From: an uncultured Granulosicoccus sp.
Lineage (GTDB): Bacteria; Pseudomonadota; Gammaproteobacteria; Granulosicoccales; Granulosicoccaceae
NCBI GenBank assembly: GCA_938016235.1
Contig: CALLPU010000297.1
Location: 1 to 14,353, forward strand
Reading direction: 5' to 3'
DNA: 14,353 nt
The translations under genes and the position numbers were made by a program. Positions 6,933 through 13,962 of this stretch are shown here, one piece after another. The number at the start of each line of letters is the position of its first letter. Position 1 is the first letter of the stretch. Below the pieces are notes generated by a model. The model was not told where the DNA came from. It saw nothing but the letters and a program-made list of their open reading frames with translations, and ran no database searches.

Positions 6933-7492
6933 TACAGTTCTATCGGCGCGCGATCTTTCTGCCAGAGCACTTCCTGACCGCCTTGGTGACGCGCCAGAAC
7001 ACGCGCCAGAACAAATAGCAGATCGGACAGTCGATTGAGATACTTCATGCTGAAAGGCGGCACGGATTCCACCCGCTGCAGGCTGACCACCAGCCGTTCA
7101 GCGCGCCTGCAAACGGTTCGAGCGACGTGGCACTGAGCCGCAGCTACGCTGCCACCTGGCAGGATGAAGTCCTTCAAGGCCGGCAGGTCCTCGTTGAAGT
7201 GATCCAGGGTTGCCTCTAACCAGTCGATGTGCGTTTGCTGAATAGCCTGATGACCCGGGATACACAGTTCCCCCCCGAGATCGAACAAATGGTGCTGAAC
7301 CTCATGCAGCACTTGCCGGGTGGAATCCGGAACCTGGCCCGCCAGCAACAAACCGATGATCGAATTCAATTCATCCGTAGTGCCATAGGCTGCGACGCGC
7401 AAACCGTCTTTGTCGGTACGACTACCGTCACCCAGCCCCGTGGTGCCATCGTCGCCAGTACGTGTGTAGATTTTGGACAGTCTGTTACCCAT
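6932..7492 (-). CDS. Cob(I)yrinic acid a,c-diamide adenosyltransferase, PduO type
   Basis: This 186-residue enzyme transfers the adenosyl group of ATP to cob(I)alamin or a corrinoid precursor, making the adenosylcobalamin cofactor. The N-terminus KIYTRTGDDGTTGLGDGSR (about 7-25) is the ATP-binding signature of PduO-type (MMAB-like) adenosyltransferases. YGTTDELNS (36-44), CRRAERL (128-134) and YLNRLSDLLFVLAR (151-164) are the other conserved helices, the Arg/Glu of RRAER being active-site residues. The frame remains open upstream to 7996 across the opposite strand of hinT, but the family starts at MGNRLSKIYTRTG, so ATG 7492 was chosen. No cobalamin-biosynthesis neighbours or cobalamin riboswitch are visible in the 111-base divergent gap. 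It is transcribed away from hinT. Confidence 0.95.
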   Translation of the reverse strand: MGNRLSKIYTRTGDDGTTGLGDGSRTDKDGLRVAAYGTTDELNSIIGLLLAGQVPDSTRQVLHEVQHHLFDLGGELCIPGHQAIQQTHIDWLEATLDHFNEDLPALKDFILPGGSVAAAQCHVARTVCRRAERLVVSLQRVESVPPFSMKYLNRLSDLLFVLARVLARHQGGQEVLWQKDRAPIEL

Positions 7493-7566
7493 AGATTTTT
7501 TCGCTGGTAGCACAAGTGTTGCCGAGGGCCGCGCAGGCTTCTGGACCGCGGCAAGCAAGCGCACAG

Positions 7567-7572
7567 TATAAT
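7567..7572 (+). promoter_or_regulatory. Putative -10 element for hinT
   Basis: A perfect TATAAT lies 32 bases upstream of the hinT GTG, in the divergent gap. No good -35 hexamer sits 16-18 bases upstream (the region reads CTTCTGGACCGCG), and there is no extended -10 TG, so an activator may be needed or the match may be chance. Confidence 0.4.
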
Positions 7573-7603
7573 CGGTTAACCGCCTTGTCCTGAGACTATC
7601 CGT

Positions 7604-7960
7604 GTGATTGAAGAAACTATTTTCAGTAAAATAATCCGCAAGGAGTTGCCCTCCGACATGCTCTACCAGGATGATCTGGTTACAGCGTTTCGCGATATCA
7701 GCCCACGACTGCCCACCCATGTCCTGATTGTGCCTAATCGGCATATTCCCACCGTCGACGATTTGACCGCAGAGGATGAAGCAGCCATGGGACGCATGCT
7801 GAGTGTGGCTCGCCGGATTGCCCGCGAGGAAGGCATTCATGAGTCTGGTTACCGTCTCATCATCAACTGCGGCGGCGATGGCAGGCAGGAAGTTCCGCAC
7901 ATCCATATGCACCTGCTTGGCGGAGATGACACCGGGCCCATGATCAGCCGGAAGGAATAA
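7604..7960 (+). CDS. hinT: HIT-family purine nucleoside phosphoramidase HinT
   Basis: This 118-residue cytoplasmic protein closely matches E. coli HinT, with shared stretches EETIFSKIIRKELPSD, YQDDLVTAFRDISP, PTHVLIVPNRHIPTV and QEVPHIHMHLLGG. The histidine triad is H99-x-H101-x-H103, and the Gly-Gly after it is conserved. HinT hydrolyses AMP-lysine and other nucleoside phosphoramidates and acylated AMP as a homodimer. The start is GTG at 7604, giving the usual N-terminus; no strong ribosome site is visible. It ends 5 bases before the MoxR-type ATPase gene, so the two are probably co-transcribed. A TATAAT upstream may be its -10. Confidence 0.95.
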   Translation: MIEETIFSKIIRKELPSDMLYQDDLVTAFRDISPRLPTHVLIVPNRHIPTVDDLTAEDEAAMGRMLSVARRIAREEGIHESGYRLIINCGGDGRQEVPHIHMHLLGGDDTGPMISRKE

Positions 7961-7965
7961 GAGTT

Positions 7966-8832
7966 GTGACTGTCTACTCAAGCGACTCAACGGCATCCAG
8001 TGCCTACATCACCACCGATGACCTGCAGCAAGCGGTCAACGCCGCGCAAACCCTGGAACGTCCGCTGCTCGTCAAGGGAGAACCCGGCACCGGTAAAACC
8101 GAACTGGCTATCGATATCGCTCGTCGCCTTGGTGCCCCCCTGCATGCCTGGCATATCAAATCGACCACGCGCGCACAGCAAGGCCTGTACGAGTACGATG
8201 CGGTATCCCGCCTGCGTGACTCGCAGCTGGGAGATGCACGAGTAGCCGATATCAGCAATTACATTGTGCGTGGCGTGTTGTGGGATGCCTTTGTCAGTGA
8301 GCAGCCGTGCGTGGTTCTGATCGATGAGATAGACAAGGCCGACATTGAGTTTCCCAATGATCTCCTGCTGGAACTGGACAGGATGTCGTTTGAAGTATAC
8401 GAGACACGCGAAACAATCAAGGCAATCAGACGGCCCCTGATCATCATTACCAGCAACAACGAGAAAGAACTGCCCGATGCCTTTTTACGACGTTGCTTTT
8501 TCCACTACATCAGCTTTCCCGATCGATCCACCATGCAACAGATTGTTGAATCGCACTTCCCGGACATCAAAAAGGATCTGCTGAGCGCAGCGCTGGAAGT
8601 CTTCTTTGATTTGCGCGAGGTACCCGGCCTGAAGAAGAAACCCTCAACGTCGGAGTTACTGGACTGGCTCAAGTTACTGATCGCGGATGAACTGCCTGCC
8701 GACGCGCTGGGCGCTGATGATGTACGCACAGTGCTGCCGCGCATGCACGGTGCGCTGCTGAAGAACGAGCAGGATATTCATTTGTTTGAACGGCTGATTT
8801 TTTTGCACAAGCAGCAAAACAAGAAACGTTGA
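7966..8832 (+). CDS. MoxR-family AAA+ ATPase
   Basis: This 288-residue ATPase has Walker A GEPGTGKT (38-45), Walker B VVLIDE (116-121) followed by IDKAD, sensor 1 IIITSNNEKELPDAFLRRC, where the LRR-C segment supplies the arginine finger, and a small helical lid domain (about 190-288). MoxR ATPases act as ring chaperones, usually with a VWA-domain partner, to insert cofactors or remodel enzymes (CoxD/CoxE for CO dehydrogenase, RavA/ViaA in E. coli). The VWA partner is encoded immediately downstream. The GTG start at 7966 is 5 bases past the hinT stop, with GGAAGGA about 10 bases before it as ribosome site. The first 15 residues are Ser/Thr-rich and variable-looking. The client enzyme is unknown: no CO-dehydrogenase-type or molybdenum enzyme is in view. 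Confidence 0.93.
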   Translation: MTVYSSDSTASSAYITTDDLQQAVNAAQTLERPLLVKGEPGTGKTELAIDIARRLGAPLHAWHIKSTTRAQQGLYEYDAVSRLRDSQLGDARVADISNYIVRGVLWDAFVSEQPCVVLIDEIDKADIEFPNDLLLELDRMSFEVYETRETIKAIRRPLIIITSNNEKELPDAFLRRCFFHYISFPDRSTMQQIVESHFPDIKKDLLSAALEVFFDLREVPGLKKKPSTSELLDWLKLLIADELPADALGADDVRTVLPRMHGALLKNEQDIHLFERLIFLHKQQNKKR

Positions 8833-8905
8833 TCATGGCCATACCACGAGTGCCTGACAATGAACAACGCCAGATGTCCACACCTTTCAGCGCCCGATAC
8901 TGATC

Positions 8906-10132
8906 ATGTTGCTGGACTTCTTCGAGCGGCTGAAACAAGCGGGATTACCGGTTTCAATCGGCGAATGGCTAACCCTGATGCGTGGCATGAAGTCGGGCAT
9001 TGGCACCCTGGATTTGAATCGTTTCTATGCCTTTGCCAGGCTGTGCCTGATCAAGGATGAAGCTCACTACGACCGTTTTGATCAGGTCTTCAGCGACTAC
9101 TGGGCAGGCCGTGAACAAAGCTTTGAACAATTCATGGACAGCTTCAGCCGTTCAATACCTGACGACTGGCTGACAAGGCAGGCTCAAGACACACTCACCG
9201 AAGAACAACGCCAACAGATCGAGTCGCTCGGCGGCTGGGACAAACTGATGGAGACGTTGGCTGAGCGTCTGGAAGAGCAAAAAGAGGCCCATCATGGTGG
9301 GAATCGGTGGATAGGCACCGGGGGTACCTCGCCTTTCGGTCAGGGTGGCTACAATCCAGCCGGTATCCGCATCGGCGAGGGTGCCAAGCGACAGGGACGT
9401 GGCGTCAAGGTATGGGAGCAGCGACGTTACAAAGACCTGGACGGTGATCGCGAAATCGGAACCCGAAACTTCAAGATGGCGCTACGCAAGCTGCGTCGTC
9501 TGGCACGCGATGGGCGCGCCGAAACGCTGGATCTTCCCACCACCATCCGCAAAACCGCAGACAATGCAGGGCTGCTGGATATACACCTGCGCGCCGAACG
9601 ACAGAACGCTGTGAAAATTCTGCTGCTGATCGATATCGGCGGCTCGATGGATTACCACGCAGCGCTTTCAGAAACGCTTTTTTCCGCGGCCCGCAGTGAA
9701 TTCAAACGGCTCGACACCTACTGGTTTCACAACTTTATCTACGAACGAGTCTGGCAGGACAATGCTCGACGCCACCATGTTCAAACACCCACACTCGAAC
9801 TCATTCGTTCCTACGGTAAAGACCATCGGCTGATCATTGTCGGCGACGCTACCATGAGTCCGTATGAAATCGCAGTACCGGGTGGCAGTGTAGAGCACTG
9901 GAACGAAGAACCGGGTGCCGTCTGGCTGAGACGGCTTCAGCAAGCGTTCCCTCACTGCGTCTGGCTTAACCCCGAATCTCCCGACTGGTGGCACACCACG
10001 CCGTCGGTGCGGCTCACACGCGAGCTAATGGCCGACCGCATGTATCCCATGACCATGGATGGCCTGCAGTCAGCCATCACCGCCTTGAAAAGCCCCATAG
10101 CCCACAACCCCGGAGATGCTGAGCGGCTATAA
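8906..10132 (+). CDS. VWA-domain protein, CoxE-like partner of MoxR ATPase
   Basis: This 408-residue soluble protein has no signal peptide. Residues 1-150 are a helical N-terminal domain. A Gly-rich conserved-looking stretch, GTGGTSPFGQGGYNPAG, lies near 135-152, and the segment KVWEQRRYKDLDGDREIGTR follows. The C-terminal von Willebrand A domain (about 235-400) opens with LLLIDIGGSMD: D243, G245 and S247 replace the canonical DxSxS metal-ion site, a variant seen in CoxE-type proteins. LIIVGDATMSPYE supplies the later MIDAS acidic residue. It probably is the adaptor delivering clients to the MoxR ATPase encoded 73 bases upstream. The frame is open back to 8864, but 8906 is the first ATG/GTG/TTG in it. 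No Shine-Dalgarno sequence is obvious, so translation may depend on coupling or on an unusual leader. Confidence 0.9.
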   Translation: MLLDFFERLKQAGLPVSIGEWLTLMRGMKSGIGTLDLNRFYAFARLCLIKDEAHYDRFDQVFSDYWAGREQSFEQFMDSFSRSIPDDWLTRQAQDTLTEEQRQQIESLGGWDKLMETLAERLEEQKEAHHGGNRWIGTGGTSPFGQGGYNPAGIRIGEGAKRQGRGVKVWEQRRYKDLDGDREIGTRNFKMALRKLRRLARDGRAETLDLPTTIRKTADNAGLLDIHLRAERQNAVKILLLIDIGGSMDYHAALSETLFSAARSEFKRLDTYWFHNFIYERVWQDNARRHHVQTPTLELIRSYGKDHRLIIVGDATMSPYEIAVPGGSVEHWNEEPGAVWLRRLQQAFPHCVWLNPESPDWWHTTPSVRLTRELMADRMYPMTMDGLQSAITALKSPIAHNPGDAERL

Positions 10133-10162
10133 CGGGATCGATTCTTGCTGCTCACCAGCACG

Positions 10163-10185
10163 CGAACGGTGTTGATAACACTTCG
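10163..10185 (+). terminator. Hairpin downstream of the VWA gene, weak or non-canonical terminator
   Basis: CGAA (10163-10166) plus GTGTT (10169-10173) pair with AACAC (10177-10181) plus TTCG (10182-10185): nine pairs with a 2-base bulge and a GAT loop. It starts 31 bases past the VWA stop codon. No T tract follows, so it may be an mRNA end-stabilising stem, an operator for the next gene, or chance. Confidence 0.3.
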
Positions 10186-10277
10186 GACAACACACTACGA
10201 CGGCTCAAACCGAATACTTGTCTAAAGCCGGAGGCCATCGGCATCGTTCGCGCTTTTTCATCTTCCGAGCGCCAGCC

Positions 10278-12029
10278 GTGTTTTGGTTCACTCCTTCCCG
10301 AATTAGCGCCTTGGCGCCAAGCCCGACGAACCAAACTCGGCAGAGACTGCTGGCCTGCTCGCTGCTGCTGACGTTAACAGCCTGTGATGGTCAAGCCCCG
10401 TCGAAGGTGCAAGCGCCTGACAGCGCTCTGACAACGAACGATGCGTTGCTGGAAACGGATGCGCCATCGACACCACTTTTCGCACAGCTCAGCGGCGATG
10501 CACTGGTTGCCCCACCCCAACCCGATTTGCGCATCAGCGCCAGTCCAGGCAAGCTCACCCTCCAGTGGGACACCATTGCCGATCAGGAAATCAGCCGGGT
10601 ATACCGGTTCGATTCTCAAACCCGGCAAGAAACGCTGGTCAATCAGTTCAGCGGTACAGAGACTCAAGCGCTTGAGCTTGAGAGTCAAAGCCACACCCGA
10701 GCCTGGCATCGCGAGTTTTTTCGCGTTGAGCTTTGTACTGCAATCAATTGCATCAGTTCTCAACGTACCGGCATTACGGGTTTGTTACAGCCTACCCTGC
10801 AAACGCTCACACCTGCCGTGTTCGTTGAAAACGAACGCTTTGCTGATGATGCCGTGATGAACCACGATGCCTCGCTGCTGATAGTGACCCTGCCAGTGGA
10901 AGGTGCACTACAACTCTACCTGAGGCCGGAGGCACATTGGGTAACCGCACAGTCTGTGCAACTGCAGGCTCTCGTATCATCGGCGACCCGCAACATCGAC
11001 CTTGCGTTGTCAGCCAACGGTGACACACTCGCTGCTGCCATTACCGATAACGCGCAAGACAACAAGGCCGACATTCGCATGCTCGAACGGTTGGGCGAAT
11101 CCTGGGTAGAAACAACACGCACCACGATAGACTCGTCGTTGCTTGCATCACAACCGGATTATCCTGCGACTCTGGAGCCGTCGGTACTGGATCGTTCATT
11201 GCTCTTGTCAGATGATGGCGATCGCCTGGTGGCTGTCGTGGCAGGTCATGTTTTCGTGTCGCAACGTACGATTCAGGGCTGGACTGAACCCACCCCACTG
11301 AGTAACGATGATCATTCCAACGCATCCACACCCTTTACTGAGCGATTCAGCCAGAGCGCAAGCCTTCGTGCGTTAGCTGCCAGTGGCAGCCTGGATACGG
11401 TGTTTACTCTCAATGAACTTGATGAACAGGTGTGGGTTAGCGTCTGGCAACAGACACCCGTCACAGGCTCGAATGTCGGCTGGCAGAAGACAGCCGCCTA
11501 CCGTATTGATGATCTTGATTCCAACCGTGATCTGCGAATTCAGAGCCATGCCAACGGCACTCAGATCGCCATAGCCGGCTGGGAGAACAACGCAACCCTT
11601 GCCCCGACACCTGTGATGTGGCGATATGACATTTCGGGTGCAAACAACCCACCCACCGATGAGGGGGCGTTGTCCGACGCGTATCTAATAGCCACCGACT
11701 CGCTAAGGCTCGCGCCCGTTCAAACATCCGTCAGCCGTATACGCTTTGATGCGGACAGCAGCTTGACTCAAATAGTGCTGGGCTGGCAAGGACCGGTTGA
11801 TTCAACCATGGCCAGTGATGCTGCGCTTTACACCTATCGCTTCGACTCAACGGAACGGCGCTGGATTTCTAAACTGGAACTACCCGACGCTCTTCCAACA
11901 CTGGCAAAACAATCATTTGCAAGCCTGGTCAGACTCTCCAGTGACGGATCAACCTTGTTGTATGTCTCTGCAGCCGGCCAATCATTGTTACCGGGCAACC
12001 GCGTTGGCGAGATAAACATACTGCGCTGA
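10278..12029 (+). CDS. Lipoprotein with FN3-like domain and predicted beta-propeller
   Basis: The signal peptide RLLACSLLLTLTAC-D ends in a lipobox, LTAC, so the mature protein begins at that Cys with Asp at +2, which in E. coli would retain it at the inner membrane. A fibronectin type III-like domain follows (DLRISASPGKLTLQWDTI through EFFRVELCTAINCISSQ). The remaining 400 residues are beta-rich repeats with WD40-like blade cores such as LALSANGDTLAAAI, LLLSDDGDRLVAVV and VRLSSDGSTLLYVS, suggesting a propeller of about six or seven blades. No catalytic residues are recognised; it may bind a partner or scaffold. There is no ATG before the signal peptide. GTG 10278 is chosen here (lipobox Cys at residue 36). 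TTG 10311 would give a more typical 25-residue signal, and the frame is open from TTG 10218. None has a good ribosome site. Confidence 0.85.
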   Translation: MFWFTPSRISALAPSPTNQTRQRLLACSLLLTLTACDGQAPSKVQAPDSALTTNDALLETDAPSTPLFAQLSGDALVAPPQPDLRISASPGKLTLQWDTIADQEISRVYRFDSQTRQETLVNQFSGTETQALELESQSHTRAWHREFFRVELCTAINCISSQRTGITGLLQPTLQTLTPAVFVENERFADDAVMNHDASLLIVTLPVEGALQLYLRPEAHWVTAQSVQLQALVSSATRNIDLALSANGDTLAAAITDNAQDNKADIRMLERLGESWVETTRTTIDSSLLASQPDYPATLEPSVLDRSLLLSDDGDRLVAVVAGHVFVSQRTIQGWTEPTPLSNDDHSNASTPFTERFSQSASLRALAASGSLDTVFTLNELDEQVWVSVWQQTPVTGSNVGWQKTAAYRIDDLDSNRDLRIQSHANGTQIAIAGWENNATLAPTPVMWRYDISGANNPPTDEGALSDAYLIATDSLRLAPVQTSVSRIRFDADSSLTQIVLGWQGPVDSTMASDAALYTYRFDSTERRWISKLELPDALPTLAKQSFASLVRLSSDGSTLLYVSAAGQSLLPGNRVGEINILR

Positions 12030-12036
12030 TGGAACA

Positions 12037-12054
12037 TCGTGCATGCCGGCACGA
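12037..12054. terminator. Hairpin between two convergent genes
   Basis: TCGTGC (12037-12042) and GCACGA (12049-12054) form a perfect 6-bp stem with a 6-base loop, in the 38-base gap between the convergent lipoprotein and response-regulator genes. The position suits a bidirectional terminator, but neither side carries a T tract. Confidence 0.35.
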
Positions 12055-12067
12055 CACTGGTGTACTG

Positions 12068-13789
12068 TTAGTTGTCGGGCTTCTTCGGCTCTGTTAAAGG
12101 ATACGCCGTGAGCATGCGTCGAAGATCCAGCAGCAACGTTTGATTGGGCGATCGTGAATTGACCAGATCAACCCCTTTGAAGGCATGTTGAACTAACGCT
12201 CCGGACGATTGGCCCGGGTTCTCATTAACACTCAACAGACTGCCCGTGCAGGCGACCTTCGCATCACCGTGTTTCACCTCTATACACATCTGCATGATCT
12301 TGCGCACTAGCAGGTACGCTTGTGTGTCTTCACGATGACGCAGCAAAATGGCGTAACGGTGCCCGGTCATGGTGGCGACGTGCCCGGGACGTTTATAGAT
12401 ACCGTGCAAAGTGGCGCTGACTTTAGCTTCCAAAGCCTCATTCGCGGTTATAGGCGTTAGCTCCCCGTGTTCGTCCTGCTCGAACACATCCAGTACAAAC
12501 AGGCTTAAGCGCTCTGTTAACGTATCCATACGCGATAAGTACTTGTTCAATTGCTCAAGCAGTTGTTCACTGGATGCTGCCAGGTTCAGCTTCTCTCTGA
12601 GGTCGGATGTCATGACGGTCGGAACAGGAGCATGGGTATCACCAGGCTCAGCCGTTACCTTCATGGGAATCTGCTTGCGGGCAAATCTCACCAGACTACG
12701 GCCAGATGGCTCAATCAACACATGCTCGTAATCAACCTCTATTGAACCGCCATCGGGTAATCGCCAAACCGCAGAATGCAGACCCGAGCCTACCGGTTTG
12801 GGTCCGTCGACTTCCAGTAGCGTCTCACTCAACTGGCCAACAATAGATACGGCTGAATCGAGTTCCAGCTCTGCAACTGCCGCCGGGCTGACATAGACAA
12901 TGCGGTGATCCGGATTGATGATAACCAGCGCGCCGGCCACTGAATCAATGACTTCCTCTAACAACACGCGTTCACTTTGAATGTCTCGTCGCTGCCGCAC
13001 AAACCGGCTGATCGCATCAATACGGCTGAGCAATAACTCGCTGGATTCATTCTTGAACATGCATTCAACGGCACCTGCTCGAAGGCTGCGCTTGATAATG
13101 TGATCGCTATAGGTGCCAGTCAGTACCGTACAGACAATATCGCCGGTTCGCTCACTGCTCATGAGCTCACGGCACAGCACATCGCCGGTGGTCTCCGTCA
13201 AGTAAAAATCCAGCACAGCGATATCAAAGACCTGATTGCTGGCCAACTGCATGGCCTCGTCCTGTGTAGATGCCAGACTCACCTGATAGCCCTGCATCTG
13301 AAACAAATCCCGCAGTGAGTAACGGATGGTGGCCGAATCATCCACAACCAGTAAATGAATGTCTGTGTTATCGAACTTGGCAGGGAACGTCGTGGGGTCG
13401 TTGGGTGCGACATCAATCAAGCGCTGCAGCAGCGCTTCCAGCCCTTGATATTCTTTCCAGCTCAAAACGGCGGTATTGTCCCGGCCAGCCACCCATGCGC
13501 GCGTCTCGGCCCGCATGTCGGTGGACAATACAACCACCGGCAAATCCTTGAATTCGGACTGCTCCAACTGCCCAGTCAGCGAGGCGGCATCATCGTCGGG
13601 TGTTGAGGGCCAGCCCAACAACATGCCACTGTATTCCGAACCGAACTGTTGATACTGCTCGTTCAGTGATTCCCCGGCTGATTGGTAGCTCTCGGTGGAA
13701 TCCACGGTAAAGCCCAGCGACTGTGCGTGCTTTTCCAGCACGTAGCGCATCGTGGCAGAAGGTTCCACCAGCAATAGTCTGTTAGTCAT
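12068..13789 (-). CDS. Multidomain response regulator: pseudo-receiver, receiver, PAS-like, degenerate GGDEF
   Basis: This 573-residue cytoplasmic protein has four parts. Residues 1-125 are a receiver fold with its phosphorylation site lost: the acidic pair is V8-E9 and the aspartate position reads LLGWP (G59), although S89 and K112 remain. Residues 143-265 are an intact receiver: D150-D151, D194 (VLDFYL), T224 (VLTG) and K246. Residues about 272-385 look like PAS (VIDSVAGALVIINPDHRIVYVSPAA). Residues about 410-560 follow the GGDEF order (LFVLDVF, then HVATMTGHRYAILLRH, and finally LVQHAFKGVDLVNSRS), but the active-site GGDEF is replaced by GHRYA. It is therefore unlikely to make cyclic-di-GMP and may act by protein contacts or nucleotide binding. 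No cognate kinase is adjacent. ATG 13789 lacks a good ribosome site. It is divergent from the P450 gene. Confidence 0.88.
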   Translation of the reverse strand: MTNRLLLVEPSATMRYVLEKHAQSLGFTVDSTESYQSAGESLNEQYQQFGSEYSGMLLGWPSTPDDDAASLTGQLEQSEFKDLPVVVLSTDMRAETRAWVAGRDNTAVLSWKEYQGLEALLQRLIDVAPNDPTTFPAKFDNTDIHLLVVDDSATIRYSLRDLFQMQGYQVSLASTQDEAMQLASNQVFDIAVLDFYLTETTGDVLCRELMSSERTGDIVCTVLTGTYSDHIIKRSLRAGAVECMFKNESSELLLSRIDAISRFVRQRRDIQSERVLLEEVIDSVAGALVIINPDHRIVYVSPAAVAELELDSAVSIVGQLSETLLEVDGPKPVGSGLHSAVWRLPDGGSIEVDYEHVLIEPSGRSLVRFARKQIPMKVTAEPGDTHAPVPTVMTSDLREKLNLAASSEQLLEQLNKYLSRMDTLTERLSLFVLDVFEQDEHGELTPITANEALEAKVSATLHGIYKRPGHVATMTGHRYAILLRHREDTQAYLLVRKIMQMCIEVKHGDAKVACTGSLLSVNENPGQSSGALVQHAFKGVDLVNSRSPNQTLLLDLRRMLTAYPLTEPKKPDN

Positions 13790-13864
13790 GTTCGATGACG
13801 CTCACTACAGCAGCACGAACGGTTATACAGGGCCAAAGACTCACGTTCTCGGTTAGGCTTACGT

Positions 13865-13910
13865 CTTGCAGGTTGCAAGATACGCACTAGGTTACCGATG
13901 TTCGGCAACC
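13865..13910. repeat. Two inverted repeats in the divergent regulator/P450 gap
   Basis: CTTGCA-GGT-TGCAAG (13865-13879) is a perfect 6-bp palindrome. GGTTACCGA-TGT-TCGGCAACC (13890-13910) is a 9-bp arm pair with one mismatch. Both lie upstream of the regulator and P450 genes and could be operators or 5'-leader stems. Confidence 0.35.
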
Positions 13911-13925
13911 GATAATGAAAAGTCG

Positions 13926-13943
13926 CTGTGATTGAAATCACAG
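13926..13943. promoter_or_regulatory. CRP/Vfr-type binding site
   Basis: CTGTGATTGAAATCACAG is a perfect 18-base palindrome apart from its 2-base centre. It contains TGTGA-N6-TCACA, exactly the core consensus for CRP. The centre lies 28 bases before the P450 ATG and about 145 bases before the divergent regulator start. A TATCAT (13952-13957) just downstream resembles a -10 for the P450 gene. Binding that close to the start would more likely repress the P450 gene, while the distance would allow activation of the regulator gene. As RNA it could also form a 7-bp stem with a TGAA loop, but no T tract follows. Which protein binds is inferred from the consensus only. Confidence 0.6.
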
Positions 13944-13962
13944 TTTAGCCCTATCATGTGCC

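Noticed and set aside
7493..7996. In-frame upstream extension of the adenosyltransferase ORF, running antisense across the whole of hinT (168 codons).
   Set aside because: The conserved family starts at 7492 and hinT is certain on the plus strand. The extension shows no domain and is best explained as a shadow of hinT.
10374..10763. 129-codon minus-strand ORF inside the lipoprotein gene.
   Set aside because: It lies antisense to a gene with a clear signal peptide and repeats; its product has no recognisable motif or ribosome site.
13822..13850. TATAAC on the minus strand as a -10 for the multidomain regulator.
   Set aside because: The paired -35 position reads GAGAAC, a poor match; no better than chance without transcription data.
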